This document shows positions 41,912 to 50,902 of a DNA stretch of 64,000 bases, piece after piece. The notes below the pieces were generated by a model. That model saw only the letters and a list, made by a program, of their open reading frames with translations. It searched no databases and was not told where the DNA came from. Within the stretch, counting starts at the first letter, position 1. Every line of letters begins with the position of its first letter. Made by a program: the position numbers and the translations under genes. Location of the stretch: NCBI GenBank assembly GCA_016928195.1, contig JAFGLF010000018.1:94731-158730 (forward strand), in the 5' to 3' direction. Origin of the DNA: Elusimicrobiota bacterium. GTDB taxonomy: Bacteria > Elusimicrobiota > UBA8919.

Positions 41912-42577
41912 TTATTTTTCTACGTCGTAAAACGTTGTATCCCTTAACTCTTTATTAGGAAACATCTTTGAATAATCCCGTAGTTTGACCAGTTTTCGGA
42001 AATTTTCGAGTTTATTCAGTTTTTTAAGCCGGTTATAAATTTTCTCCCAGCCGCAGTCAAGTTCCTTATCAATTTCACATTTGCCGTTTTTGGTACCACC
42101 GCAGGCTCCGTTCAAAAGCGATTTTGAACAGTTCGTTACAGGACATATACCTCCGGTAATATCCAGAACACAATCACCGCATTCTGCGCATCTTTCCAAA
42201 GACGGCCATGTCCCCTGAAATCCCCCGACAAACATCGTGTTGTTTGCAGGATGAACATATTTATCAACCACAGCGGCAATCGACTGAACTCCTATTCCAC
42301 AGGTTAATGCTACTACTGAGTCCGCTTTTTCAATCTTTTGTTTATATCTCGATACCTTCAATGCCACTAAAAGTTTGTTACACATAAAATCAACAACAGT
42401 ACAGCCCACAACATTAATATTAGATTCTTCAAGCTTCTTTTTTAATTCCTCACATGCCTTCTCGCCGCCGGTTTCACAAACTTCCGCACATCCGTTACAA
42501 CCGACTACAAAAACGCTTTTTTCGCTTTCCAGCATCTTCAATATTTCTTCAATGGATTTCTGTTGAGAGACTACCAT
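41912..42577 (-). CDS. metV: Methylene-THF reductase partner protein MetV
   Basis: The 221 aa protein matches the zinc- and iron-sulfur-binding MetV family that forms a complex with MetF in acetogens. It is cysteine-rich, with VGCNGCAEVCETGG at the N-terminus and CAECGDCVLDITGGICPVTNC followed by CGG and C motifs in the C-terminal half. The ATG has a good GAGGTGA site. It overlaps the end of the hydrogenase maturation protease gene by 29 bp and is followed by metF at 22 bp, so these are coupled in one operon. Confidence 0.93.
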   Translation of the reverse strand: MVVSQQKSIEEILKMLESEKSVFVVGCNGCAEVCETGGEKACEELKKKLEESNINVVGCTVVDFMCNKLLVALKVSRYKQKIEKADSVVALTCGIGVQSIAAVVDKYVHPANNTMFVGGFQGTWPSLERCAECGDCVLDITGGICPVTNCSKSLLNGACGGTKNGKCEIDKELDCGWEKIYNRLKKLNKLENFRKLVKLRDYSKMFPNKELRDTTFYDVEK

Positions 42578-43082
42578 ATCTCACCTCAAGTTCGGCTAAA
42601 ATTACCTTCATAATCTTCGGGATTTCTTTTTTGACCGCAGCTGAAAGCTCCATTTTAGGTTTAATATCCTTCGGTTCTATGCCGATAAAAACAATTTCCC
42701 TGGGGATCTGTTCAATTGCTTCGGCAATTTTCAATGCCTCGATTACACCCAGATCATGTAAAGATGTATTATTCTTTTCGAGCCTGTCAAATATTTTTTC
42801 GACAAGTTTGGAATGAAACCTATAAATATCTCCCGGCCTGCCGCCCTTCTTTATAGTATCTATAATTATAAGTTTATCAACGCTTCCGATAGACATAAGC
42901 ACATCCAGCGCAGCAGTTCCTCCGTCAATAAATTCAATAGAGTGCTTGGTAGTATTGCTGTCTATTTTAACATGTGCGGAATAGTTTTTCTGCAGTTCCT
43001 GAACAACATGAACACCGATTCCTTCGTCGCCCATCAGAATATTTCCAAAACCGACAACAGCTGTTTTTATTTTTTTTAACAT
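42549..43082 (-). CDS. Hydrogenase maturation protease (HycI/HyaD family)
   Basis: This endopeptidase removes the C-terminal extension of the hydrogenase large subunit after nickel insertion. The 177 aa protein has the nickel-sensing residue pattern in GNILMGDEGIGVHVVQEL and ELIDGGTAALD-like acidic motif (EFIDGGTAALDVL). Its neighbour's large subunit ends in the expected cleavage site DPCLACAVH/MIDL, so the pair match. It lies 8 bp after the large-subunit gene. Gene symbol depends on the hydrogenase class and is left open. Confidence 0.93.
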   Translation of the reverse strand: MLKKIKTAVVGFGNILMGDEGIGVHVVQELQKNYSAHVKIDSNTTKHSIEFIDGGTAALDVLMSIGSVDKLIIIDTIKKGGRPGDIYRFHSKLVEKIFDRLEKNNTSLHDLGVIEALKIAEAIEQIPREIVFIGIEPKDIKPKMELSAAVKKEIPKIMKVILAELEVRYGSLSTEIH

Positions 43083-43090
43083 AAATTTAC

Positions 43091-44623
43091 TTAGAAAGCC
43101 CTAAACTTTCCAATTATATTGCCTCTTAAATCAATCATATGAACTGCACACGCAAGACATGGGTCAAAAGAACGGACAATTCTTACTATTTCAAAAGGAT
43201 TGTTCCCATCCTTAACCTTTGTTCCTAAAATCGCCTGTTCTACCGGCCCCGGCTGTTCCTTATCGTCTTTCGGAGATGCATTCCATGTAGTAGGAACAAC
43301 ACATTGATAATTTTCAATTTTTTTGTTTTTAATTTTTATCCAGTGTCCCAGTGCACCCCTCGGTGCTTCCGTAAGCCCGAAACCTTCCGATTCTTCCGGG
43401 ATTTGAAATTCGGTAAAAACCGGATTATCCGGCTTTAATTCCAATACCCATTGCGCCATGTTATCTGCAACAACTTTTGTCTCTATCGCCCTTGCCGCAT
43501 GCCGTCCCAGTACGGAAAATAATACGCTAGGTTCAGCTTTAAACTCGGAAAGCACGGAATCAACAAGTTTTTTTACAGTTTTATCTCCTGAAACATAGTT
43601 TACAAGCATCCTTGCCAACGGCCCGACTTCATAAACCTTACCGTCATATCTTGGTGCTTTAAGCCAGGAATAGCCGCCGCCCTTTTCCGGATCCGGTACT
43701 GTTTCCTCGGACAACGGATGTTTATGTGACTGTGCATCATCATACCATGAATGTTTTACGTCTTCGGTAATTTTTAAAGGATCAACCTCATCATATTTTA
43801 AATCCGATGATACCCTGCCGGATTTAATAAGCCTGTCTCTCTTTAATAAGTTTTTCTCTTTACCGTCCAGATCAAACGCACCGTAAGAAAGATAATTTTT
43901 ACAGCCGGCTCCTATCTCAAAATAATCGGAATATTTTTTGGCTACCGCAATAACATCAGGGATATAAACATTATCAATAAACTCTCTTATCTCATTCAGC
44001 CGCCAGAGGAAATTCGTAATCTTATCCGTTGTCGGTTTTTCGGTTACTCCGCCTGCAATTATACCGACATTATGAGGTGCTTTGCCGCCGAAAATCGCAA
44101 GCATTTCATGCGACTTTTTTCTAATCTCAAGTGCTTTTATATAATGCTGTGTTAATTCAGCGTTCTCTTTTTCAGAAAAACGGTAATCGCCCTCGTATCT
44201 TGGAAAAAACGGAGGAGATGACGGGGATTTGACAAAATCAAGTGCAGCAAGATGATAGAAATGCAGGATATGTGACTGTAAATAATTGGAGCCAAGAATT
44301 AAATTTCTCAATATGCGGCCGTTATCGGTAATTTTATCATCTATACCGAATGCAGAATCAAGATTAAGCGCGGAAGCCGTTGCATGACATATAGGACAAA
44401 CACCGCAGATCCTCTGTGTAATCTGTGTAGCATCACGCGGGTCTCTGTTTTTTAAAATTATTTCAAATCCTCTAAAAAGAGTCCCGGATGAGTTGGCCGC
44501 CGTCACAACTCCGTTATCAACAGCTGCTTCAATTTTTAAATGTCCTTCTATTCTTGTCACAGGATCAATAACAATTTTTTTTCCGCCGGAGGCGGATTTC
44601 GTTTCACTCAACATTTTGTTCAC
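43091..44623 (-). CDS. [NiFe] hydrogenase large subunit
   Basis: The 510 aa catalytic subunit holds the NiFe(CN)2CO site. Both nickel motifs are intact: RICGVCPICHATA (about 70-85) and the C-terminal DPCLACAVH, followed by a 15-residue extension for processing. The N-terminal region IDPVTRIEGHLKIEA is typical. Just before it lies a palindrome-encoded ASGG stretch (44582-44596), so the reading frame and its overlap with the small-subunit gene (20 bp) depend on the repeat. No maturation genes beyond the protease are here. The sequence is of uptake-type group 1/2 style, but its partner has no Tat signal. Confidence 0.94.
   Translation of the reverse strand: MNKMLSETKSASGGKKIVIDPVTRIEGHLKIEAAVDNGVVTAANSSGTLFRGFEIILKNRDPRDATQITQRICGVCPICHATASALNLDSAFGIDDKITDNGRILRNLILGSNYLQSHILHFYHLAALDFVKSPSSPPFFPRYEGDYRFSEKENAELTQHYIKALEIRKKSHEMLAIFGGKAPHNVGIIAGGVTEKPTTDKITNFLWRLNEIREFIDNVYIPDVIAVAKKYSDYFEIGAGCKNYLSYGAFDLDGKEKNLLKRDRLIKSGRVSSDLKYDEVDPLKITEDVKHSWYDDAQSHKHPLSEETVPDPEKGGGYSWLKAPRYDGKVYEVGPLARMLVNYVSGDKTVKKLVDSVLSEFKAEPSVLFSVLGRHAARAIETKVVADNMAQWVLELKPDNPVFTEFQIPEESEGFGLTEAPRGALGHWIKIKNKKIENYQCVVPTTWNASPKDDKEQPGPVEQAILGTKVKDGNNPFEIVRIVRSFDPCLACAVHMIDLRGNIIGKFRAF
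44582..44596. repeat. GC palindrome near the start of the hydrogenase large-subunit gene
   Basis: TCCGCC-GGA-GGCGGA lies about 10 codons into the gene and encodes the SASGG stretch ahead of the conserved IDPVTRIEGH motif. Confidence 0.75.
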
Positions 44624-45428
44624 TCCATTTTGTCTTTTTATACATCGCTTCTAAATCCGGGAATTCCGGCTCACAGCATCCTATACAAGGACCTCCCGCC
44701 TGTATACACCAGTTAACTCCAGAATTCCAGCTTCTTATGGGACAATCGGCATTCGTATAAGGTCCTTTACATCCGAGTTCGTAGAGACATCCTTCATCGG
44801 AAAATTTTTTGGCAAATTTACCTTTATCAAAATAAGGTCTCCTTTCACAGTTTTCGTGAATAAGTTTTCCATAAAAAAGCTTAGGCCTACAAAGCTCGTC
44901 AAGTTCAGGCATGCCGAACAACAGCAAATTAGCAACTGTTCCGATAAACCAATCCGGATGCGGAGGACAGCCGGGAATGTTTATTACGGGAACTTTTATA
45001 TTTTTTTGTTCAAGAAAATCTTTAACATTTCTTACACCGGTCGGATTAGGTTTGCCTTTAGGAATGCCGCCAAAAGCAGAACAGGTACCAAGCGAAATTA
45101 CTGCAGAAGCATTTTTAGCCAGGTTCTCGACAGCATTTTCCATTGTTTCTCCCCAAACCTCGCCAAAATGACCTACGGGTATGGAACCTTCAACTATCAA
45201 TATATACTCGCCTTTTTTCGATTTCTCTGTATCTATCAACACATCCACTGCCGGTTTTCCGGAGGCAGTCATTACTGTAGGCATAAATAAAAGATTGATA
45301 TGTTTGCCGGGAACCAGTTCGTCCAATAAAACATTTTTGATGTTCGGACTCAATGAATTCAGTACAGAAACTGCACATCCGCTGCAAGCAGCACCCTGAA
45401 ACCATATTACAGGAAATTCTTTTCTCAT
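44604..45428 (-). CDS. [NiFe] hydrogenase small subunit without Tat signal
   Basis: The 274 aa protein carries the proximal [4Fe-4S] cluster (GAACSGCAVSVLN, GTCSAFGG, GCPPHPDWF) and the medial/distal cluster cysteines in the C-terminal half (ENCERRPYF, CLYELGCKGPY, CPIRSWN, CIQAGGPCIGCCEPEFPD). These match group 1-type small subunits. Those proteins normally start with a Tat signal (RRxFxK), but this one begins at MRKEFPVIWFQGAACSGC, so it is predicted cytoplasmic. It sits between fhs and the large-subunit gene, so electrons probably go to the one-carbon pathway or a soluble carrier rather than a membrane quinone. Confidence 0.93.
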   Translation of the reverse strand: MRKEFPVIWFQGAACSGCAVSVLNSLSPNIKNVLLDELVPGKHINLLFMPTVMTASGKPAVDVLIDTEKSKKGEYILIVEGSIPVGHFGEVWGETMENAVENLAKNASAVISLGTCSAFGGIPKGKPNPTGVRNVKDFLEQKNIKVPVINIPGCPPHPDWFIGTVANLLLFGMPELDELCRPKLFYGKLIHENCERRPYFDKGKFAKKFSDEGCLYELGCKGPYTNADCPIRSWNSGVNWCIQAGGPCIGCCEPEFPDLEAMYKKTKWSEQNVE

Positions 45429-45439
45429 TTCTTCCTCGC

Positions 45440-45528
45440 TACGCTCAGAAACGCGAATTGTCGCTAATCTAACGCTGATATTCGCGAATATTTGCGTTGT
45501 TTTTCTATTTGCGTGTATTTGCGTTTTT
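45440..45528. repeat. Dispersed palindromic repeat, TTCGCG-word family, copy 2
   Basis: Words such as CGCGAAT, TTTGCGTG and ATTCGCG repeat in the 101-bp gap between fhs and the hydrogenase small-subunit gene, in a near-palindromic layout like 8720-8808. It begins within a few bases of the fhs stop codon. Confidence 0.7.
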
Positions 45529-45529
45529 A

Positions 45530-47236
45530 TTAAAATAGTCCTACTATTTTTCCGTTTTTATCAATATCCACCTTGGTACCTGCCGGAACGGAAGGAAGCC
45601 CAGGCATTGTTCTCATAGTACCTAAAAGCGGGTACAAAAATCCTGCACCGACTGATGCGCGGATATCTCTTACCGGCACACGGAAACCGCGGGGACGTCC
45701 TTTTAATTTCGGGTCGTGCGAAAGAGAAAGATGCGTTTTTGCCATACAAAGAGGAAGTTTGTCATAACCTAGCTTTGTATATAATTTAATCTTTTTCTCT
45801 GCATCGGGAAGATAATCCACTCCGTCAGCTCCGTAAATTTTGGTTGCTATTGTTTCAATTTTCTCTTTAATAGGTGCTTCCAGTTCGTATAAAAATTTGA
45901 AGTTTGTTTTTTTCTCACACGCCTTTACAACCGCCTCTGCCAGTTTTTTTCCACCGGCACCGCCTTTTTCCCAAACTTCGCTTATCTCTGCAGCATCTGC
46001 TCCGGCTTCAAGAGCTTTCTTTTTAACAAGTTTAATTTCTTTATCCGTATCGGTTATAAATTTATTTATTGCAACAACAACCGGAACACCAAAATATTTT
46101 GCACTTTCAATATGTTTTTCCAGATTGCAAATTCCTTCTTCGATGGCACTTAGATTTTCTTTTACCAGTTCTTGGTCGAGCGGTTTCCCTGCAACAACCG
46201 TGAATTTCCCGGAATGCATCTTAAGGGCCCTTATCGAACAAACAATAACAACACAATTAGGGACGAGTCCGGAATATCTGCATTTTATATTCATAAACTT
46301 TTCCATCCCGCAATCAGCGCCAAAACCGCTTTCCGTAACAACATAGTCGCCCAGTTTCAAAGCAACCTGGTCAGCAATAATCGACGAGTTCCCGTGAGCT
46401 ATATTTGCAAAAGGACCCGCATGAACAAAACATGGTGTATATTCAGTCGTCTGCAGGAGGTTCGGTTTAAGTGCATCTTTCATAAGAACTGTCATTGCGC
46501 CAGCAACCTGTAAATCCTCTGCTGTAACAGGTTTACCGTCCGGAGTGAAGGCAACTACCATTCTCCCCAGACGCTCTCTTAAATCTTCAAGCGATGTTGT
46601 AAGGGCAAGTATTGCCATTACCTCAGATGCAACCGATATATCAAATCCCGAATCCCTTGGTATTCCGTCTTCTTTGGCGCCAAGACCTATCTTTATATTT
46701 CTTAGTGCCCGGTCCGAAACATCTACAACTCTTCTCCATAATATATTATTAATATCAATATTAAGCTTGTTTCCTTTATGAAGAACATTATCGACAAATG
46801 CGGCACATAAATTATGTGCAATCGAAACAGCATGAACATCACCTGTTAAGTGCAGGTTGAAATCCTCCATTGGTAGAACCTGTGAGTACCCTCCGCCTGC
46901 AGCACCGCCTTTGATACCGAACACCGGCCCTAAAGACGGCTGTCTTATTGCCGTCACAACATTTTTACCGATTTTTGCAAGACCGAGCGACAATCCGATT
47001 GTTGTTACCGTTTTTCCCTCGCCAAGCGGGGTAGGAGTAATAGCTGTCACATCAATATATTTGCCTTGAGGTTTATTTTTAAGACGGCCGAGAATCTCAA
47101 ATTTCGTTTTTGCTTTATAATCACCATACAGTTCAAGGTCGTCTCTTCTGATTCCGATTTTCTCGGCAATTTCGGTTATCGGTTTAAGTTTTATGGATTG
47201 TGCTATCTCAATATCGGAAGGTACTTTATGACCCAT
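45530..47236 (-). CDS. fhs: Formate-tetrahydrofolate ligase
   Basis: Fhs activates formate with ATP and THF to 10-formyl-THF, the entry step of the methyl branch. The 568 aa protein has the nucleotide-binding TPTPLGEGKTVTTIGL motif, the QPSLGPVFGIKGGAAGGGYSQVLPM signature and a full C-terminal domain. The ATG is preceded by GGGGG. It is 48 bp after spoVG and may be co-transcribed with it or start its own unit; no clear promoter was found in the short gap. Confidence 0.97.
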   Translation of the reverse strand: MGHKVPSDIEIAQSIKLKPITEIAEKIGIRRDDLELYGDYKAKTKFEILGRLKNKPQGKYIDVTAITPTPLGEGKTVTTIGLSLGLAKIGKNVVTAIRQPSLGPVFGIKGGAAGGGYSQVLPMEDFNLHLTGDVHAVSIAHNLCAAFVDNVLHKGNKLNIDINNILWRRVVDVSDRALRNIKIGLGAKEDGIPRDSGFDISVASEVMAILALTTSLEDLRERLGRMVVAFTPDGKPVTAEDLQVAGAMTVLMKDALKPNLLQTTEYTPCFVHAGPFANIAHGNSSIIADQVALKLGDYVVTESGFGADCGMEKFMNIKCRYSGLVPNCVVIVCSIRALKMHSGKFTVVAGKPLDQELVKENLSAIEEGICNLEKHIESAKYFGVPVVVAINKFITDTDKEIKLVKKKALEAGADAAEISEVWEKGGAGGKKLAEAVVKACEKKTNFKFLYELEAPIKEKIETIATKIYGADGVDYLPDAEKKIKLYTKLGYDKLPLCMAKTHLSLSHDPKLKGRPRGFRVPVRDIRASVGAGFLYPLLGTMRTMPGLPSVPAGTKVDIDKNGKIVGLF

Positions 47237-47284
47237 GATGTCCCCCTTCTATTTTGAAAATATTAAAGATTAGGAACCGGTAAA

Positions 47285-47602
47285 CTATTTTTTCTTCTCG
47301 TTTTTTGCAGGAAGTGCTGAACCTGCGTCTTTCTCTTTTATGGTGGGATTTTTTAGTTCCTTTTCATAAGCATCCATAACCGCCTTTTCTATTTTTTGTC
47401 TCATTTCGGCATTTATCGGATGCGCTATGTCTTTGTGTGTCCCGTCTTTCATCTTTCGTGACGGCATCGAAACAATGAGTTTGTCATTAACCTTGACAAT
47501 CTTCATGTTTCTGACAACAAATGCGTTGTCAAATGTTACAGTGGCATACGCCCGCAGCCTTTCCTCATTCTTCAAAAAAACCCTGACTTCTGTAATCTCC
47601 AT
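47285..47602 (-). CDS. spoVG: Septation/site-specific DNA-binding protein SpoVG
   Basis: SpoVG is a small nucleic-acid-binding regulator. The 105 aa protein opens with the family sequence MEITEVRVFLKN and contains VRNMKIVKVNDKLIVSMPSRK and HPINAEMRQKIEKAV. It is found well outside sporeformers, so it says nothing about sporulation here. The pair ispE-spoVG is a widely conserved neighbourhood, normally followed by glmU and prs; here those lie 35 kb away. Confidence 0.95.
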   Translation of the reverse strand: MEITEVRVFLKNEERLRAYATVTFDNAFVVRNMKIVKVNDKLIVSMPSRKMKDGTHKDIAHPINAEMRQKIEKAVMDAYEKELKNPTIKEKDAGSALPAKNEKKK

Positions 47603-47625
47603 GCTGCACCCCCATAATAACGTCA

Positions 47626-47702
<77 letters not shown>

Positions 47703-47726
47703 ACTTTATTGCCTATCCCTAGTTCC

Positions 47727-48578
47727 TTACACCGTGTGAACCAACCAAACGGAATATCCGTCTTTTTTTAAACTATTTTTTATTTTATTTCCTATCTTAT
47801 TGTCTTTTACAAAACCAAAAACACAACTTCCGCTTCCTGACATAAGTGAAAATTCTGCACCATAAGAAACCAATTTTTCTTTAATCTTTTCTATCTCAGG
47901 ATACAGCGGAATTACAACATCTTCCAGTCTGTTATAGTACTTGTCAATATTACTATATTGTCTTTGTTTTGTCAACCCCGTATATATCCCTCTGGGATTC
48001 TTCGGGGTCAACCCCTTTCGTTTAAACAAATTTAGACGGGAATAAACAAATTTCGTGGATATATTAAACGATGGTTTGACAATAACATACCACTCTTTTT
48101 TCCCTGCAGAAAGAGGTGTAAGTATATCGCCGATACCCATAGCCATACACTTTTTCAGCCCGCTGGCAAAAAAAGGGACATCTGCACCTATTTTCTTTGC
48201 TATTTTTATTAGATTCTTTTTCGAAAGTTTGAGATTCCAAAGCCTATTTAACCCTTTTAACACTTCCGCAGCATCCGAAGAGCCGCCGCCCAGACCGGCA
48301 CCGACAGGAATTCCTTTTTTTATTCTAATCAAAACCCCTTTTTTTATTCTGGAATATTTCTTTACTAGAACAGCTGCTTTATAAGCAATATTTTCTTTCC
48401 CTGTCGGGATACCCGGGTCATCACAAGAAACTTTTATCCCGCTTTCTGTTTCTTTTATACTTATATCATCGAACAAGGAAACTCTCTGAAAAACCGTTTT
48501 CAGATTATGGTATCCGTCTTTTCTTTTATTTAAGATATCAAGGAACAAATTTATTTTTGCGGGCGCTTTCAGTTTCAT
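47727..48578 (-). CDS. ispE: 4-diphosphocytidyl-2-C-methyl-D-erythritol kinase
   Basis: IspE is the GHMP-family kinase of the MEP isoprenoid pathway. The 283 aa protein has the N-terminal APAKINLFLDI and the ATP loop PVGAGLGGGSSDAA, plus a C-terminal LMSGSGSCVFG motif. It lies upstream of spoVG, its usual partner. Confidence 0.96.
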   Translation of the reverse strand: MKLKAPAKINLFLDILNKRKDGYHNLKTVFQRVSLFDDISIKETESGIKVSCDDPGIPTGKENIAYKAAVLVKKYSRIKKGVLIRIKKGIPVGAGLGGGSSDAAEVLKGLNRLWNLKLSKKNLIKIAKKIGADVPFFASGLKKCMAMGIGDILTPLSAGKKEWYVIVKPSFNISTKFVYSRLNLFKRKGLTPKNPRGIYTGLTKQRQYSNIDKYYNRLEDVVIPLYPEIEKIKEKLVSYGAEFSLMSGSGSCVFGFVKDNKIGNKIKNSLKKDGYSVWLVHTV

Positions 48579-48579
48579 A

Positions 48580-48632
48580 TTTACACATAGATTACACGGA
48601 TTTTAAACTGCGATTACACAGATTAAAACCTT
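48580..48632. repeat. GATTACA-word repeat before ispE
   Basis: The gap between the PPC gene and ispE carries GATTACAC words (ATAGATTACACGG, GCGATTACACAG) like those at 18799-18945 and 58280-58350. Confidence 0.65.
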
Positions 48633-48640
48633 TTAACTGA

Positions 48641-49033
48641 CTACTTATTCCATAAAAAGAGTCCTGTTTTTCTATCGAATTTTCGTATAAATTTTGTATT
48701 ATTCTTCAATATAACAGCTTCGCAGGCAAAAACTGTTGTCGGAGAAAAAAGATGTCCGCCGAGTAATTTCCCGTTTTTATCTGCCAAAGAAATATGTGCA
48801 TGAAAAAACAGCTTTCCGTCTTTCAGCGAGATATTTCCTATGCCCGAAACAATTTCCATCGGCTTATTTATCATCATTTTTTTATATTTTTTACTCTTTT
48901 GGTTGTAGAAGCCAATTACCGCTTTTTGTACGGCACCGATAAAAAAAACAACTCCTGATTCTATTTTTTTACTTTTACATTTATCTATAACTGCTCCGGT
49001 AATGTCTTCGCCGTGCTTCAATCTGAAAATCAT
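48641..49033 (-). CDS. PPC/DUF296 domain protein
   Basis: The 130 aa protein is a stand-alone PPC domain, a trimeric fold also found at the end of plant AT-hook proteins. Key features are FRLKHGEDITGAV at the start, HAHISLADKNGKLLGGHL with metal-binding-type histidines, and ACEAVI. Bacterial members have no well-settled role; regulatory or metal-dependent functions have been proposed. It lies 11 bp from rseC. Confidence 0.88.
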   Translation of the reverse strand: MIFRLKHGEDITGAVIDKCKSKKIESGVVFFIGAVQKAVIGFYNQKSKKYKKMMINKPMEIVSGIGNISLKDGKLFFHAHISLADKNGKLLGGHLFSPTTVFACEAVILKNNTKFIRKFDRKTGLFLWNK

Positions 49034-49044
49034 CTCTTCTCCGA

Positions 49045-49428
49045 TTAAGCCCTTAGTATTTTTTCAATTTCAGGATTATATACCTTTGCAAAAATTTTCA
49101 TCAGCAGAAACGACGTAAAGAATAATATAACACCAGTCAGTATTGCCGATATATCCGAATCAAACAAAAAATATCCGCAAAATATACCTATAATCAACAC
49201 TAAAGAAGGCACGCCATATATAAAAACTGAAATTTTAAGCCCGGACGGCCTGATTTTAAGAAGAACCTTATCCCCTATTTTTGCACTAACCGTGTTATCA
49301 ACTTCAAGATACCTGCTGCCGTCTTCAGATATATGGCATGCACCGCATCTTTTACAGAGCGCATGATGCGAAAAAGACAATCTTATCTTATTTCCGGAAA
49401 CATCAACTACAGTAGCTATCTCTTCCAT
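49045..49428 (-). CDS. rseC: RseC/SoxR-reducing system family protein
   Basis: The 127 aa protein has a cysteine-bearing N-terminal part (CKRCGACH) and two membrane helices (about 65-85 and 92-112), as in RseC. RseC-like proteins often sit with rnf genes, and in E. coli RseC/RsxA-G act together in reducing SoxR. Here it lies 79 bp after rnfB, which supports a link to the Rnf complex; whether it reduces a regulator in this organism is inference. Confidence 0.85.
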   Translation of the reverse strand: MEEIATVVDVSGNKIRLSFSHHALCKRCGACHISEDGSRYLEVDNTVSAKIGDKVLLKIRPSGLKISVFIYGVPSLVLIIGIFCGYFLFDSDISAILTGVILFFTSFLLMKIFAKVYNPEIEKILRA

Positions 49429-49507
49429 ATAAAAGACGATTCAAACTGATAAAAGCTGTGACTTTATCTGTTTGCATCCGCGTTTCTTATCCGTCTTCAT
49501 TGTCTCA

Positions 49508-50302
49508 CTATCGCTTCCATTGAATACACTTGGTCGGACATACCTTGAAACACTCGCCGGTATTTTTACATTTTGTATAGTCGATTTTTGAAAGGCTTTT
49601 TTCCAGTACAATTGCTTTCTCAGGACATTTTTTTACACAGAGCCCGCAGCCAATACACCCTACATCACAAACCTGCTTGACAATCCTTCCTTTATCATGT
49701 GAAGAACAGGCAACAATAAACCTTTTATCTTTAGGTACAAGTTTTATTAAATTCTTAGGGCAGGCTTTTACACATAAACCGCATGATGTACATTTTTCCT
49801 CATCGATTTCCGGGGGCAAGTTTTCATTGAATTTTATTGCACCAAAAGGACATGCATATACACAATCACCAAAACCAATACACCCGTAATTGCATGATAC
49901 CGTTCCGCCGCTTATCAAGGTCGCCGACAAACATGTTTTAACGCCTTCATAAATACCTTTCTGTCTTCTTTCCGAGGTATTTCCGCCACAATGAACTCGT
50001 GCCACAAGCTTTTGCTGTTCGGAAATTTCAATACCCAGAATAGACGAAATTTCTTTAGAAACCGGTTCGCCGCCGACAGGACATGCACCGGGCTTGGCAG
50101 TCCCTTCAACAACCGCCTTTGCATAAGCCATGCAGCCGGCAAATCCGCAAGCGCCGCAATTTGCTCCGGGAAGTATTTCCGTTATTTTCTCAATCCTTGG
50201 ATCAATTTGGACGGCAAACCGCTTTGAAGCAATAGCAAGCCCCGCTCCCATCAAAAGACCGAGCAAACCAAGAACCAAAAGCGGAATAATTATAAAATTC
50301 AT
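49508..50302 (-). CDS. rnfB: Rnf complex subunit RnfB
   Basis: RnfB takes electrons from reduced ferredoxin into the Rnf complex. The 264 aa protein has one N-terminal membrane helix (about 4-22), the domain with CGACGFAGCMAYAKAV, and four ferredoxin-type motifs: CIGFGDCVYACP, CTSCGLCVKACP, CIGCGLCVKKCP and CKNTGECFKVCP. It is the last gene of rnfCDGEAB, the order seen in Acetobacterium and Clostridium. Confidence 0.96.
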   Translation of the reverse strand: MNFIIIPLLVLGLLGLLMGAGLAIASKRFAVQIDPRIEKITEILPGANCGACGFAGCMAYAKAVVEGTAKPGACPVGGEPVSKEISSILGIEISEQQKLVARVHCGGNTSERRQKGIYEGVKTCLSATLISGGTVSCNYGCIGFGDCVYACPFGAIKFNENLPPEIDEEKCTSCGLCVKACPKNLIKLVPKDKRFIVACSSHDKGRIVKQVCDVGCIGCGLCVKKCPEKAIVLEKSLSKIDYTKCKNTGECFKVCPTKCIQWKR

Positions 50303-50317
50303 TACAACCTTAACCTT

Positions 50318-50899
50318 TTACATCATTCCCGAAAATCCCATAAATGCTATCGCAATAAGTCCGGCAACAATAAAAGAAATGGGCTCATTTTTTAACGGCT
50401 TGGGCACATCAGCAAGATCAAGTTTTTCTCTTACAGACGACATCAGAATCAATGCAAGCATAAATCCTAAACCTGCACCAACCGTAAAAGTAACGGTCTT
50501 CAACAAATCATGACTCTCTCTGATGTTTAAAATTGCCACAGCAAGGATCATACAATTAGTTGTAATCAGAGGTATATAAATTCCCAATGCTTTATAAAGC
50601 ACAGGAGATGTTTTTAATATAACCATTTCAACAAACTGGACAAGCGTTGCAATTACTAAAATAAAAACAATTGTCTGCAGATATTCTATATGAAGCGGTG
50701 CAAGAATAAAGTGATGTATGAAAAACGAAGAAATAGCAGCAATAAGAAGTACGAAAATTACAGCCAGACCCATACCGATGGCATCGGATATTTTTCTGGA
50801 CACTCCTATATACGGACAAAGCCCCAGAAATTTTGCAAAAACAAAATTATTAACAAAAATCGTAGCTAACAGCAACAAAATTAATTCTTTCATAATCAA
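50318..50899 (-). CDS. rnfA: Rnf complex subunit RnfA
   Basis: RnfA is a six-helix inner-membrane subunit, homologous to NqrE. The 193 aa protein starts with LLLATIFVNNFVFAKFLGLCPYIGVS, which carries the cysteine that helps bind the intramembrane Fe-S cluster, and ends in the family's C-terminal helix. It is 3 bp from the rnfE stop codon and 15 bp before rnfB. Confidence 0.96.
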   Translation of the reverse strand: MIMKELILLLLATIFVNNFVFAKFLGLCPYIGVSRKISDAIGMGLAVIFVLLIAAISSFFIHHFILAPLHIEYLQTIVFILVIATLVQFVEMVILKTSPVLYKALGIYIPLITTNCMILAVAILNIRESHDLLKTVTFTVGAGLGFMLALILMSSVREKLDLADVPKPLKNEPISFIVAGLIAIAFMGFSGMM

Positions 50900-50902
50900 A
50901 AT

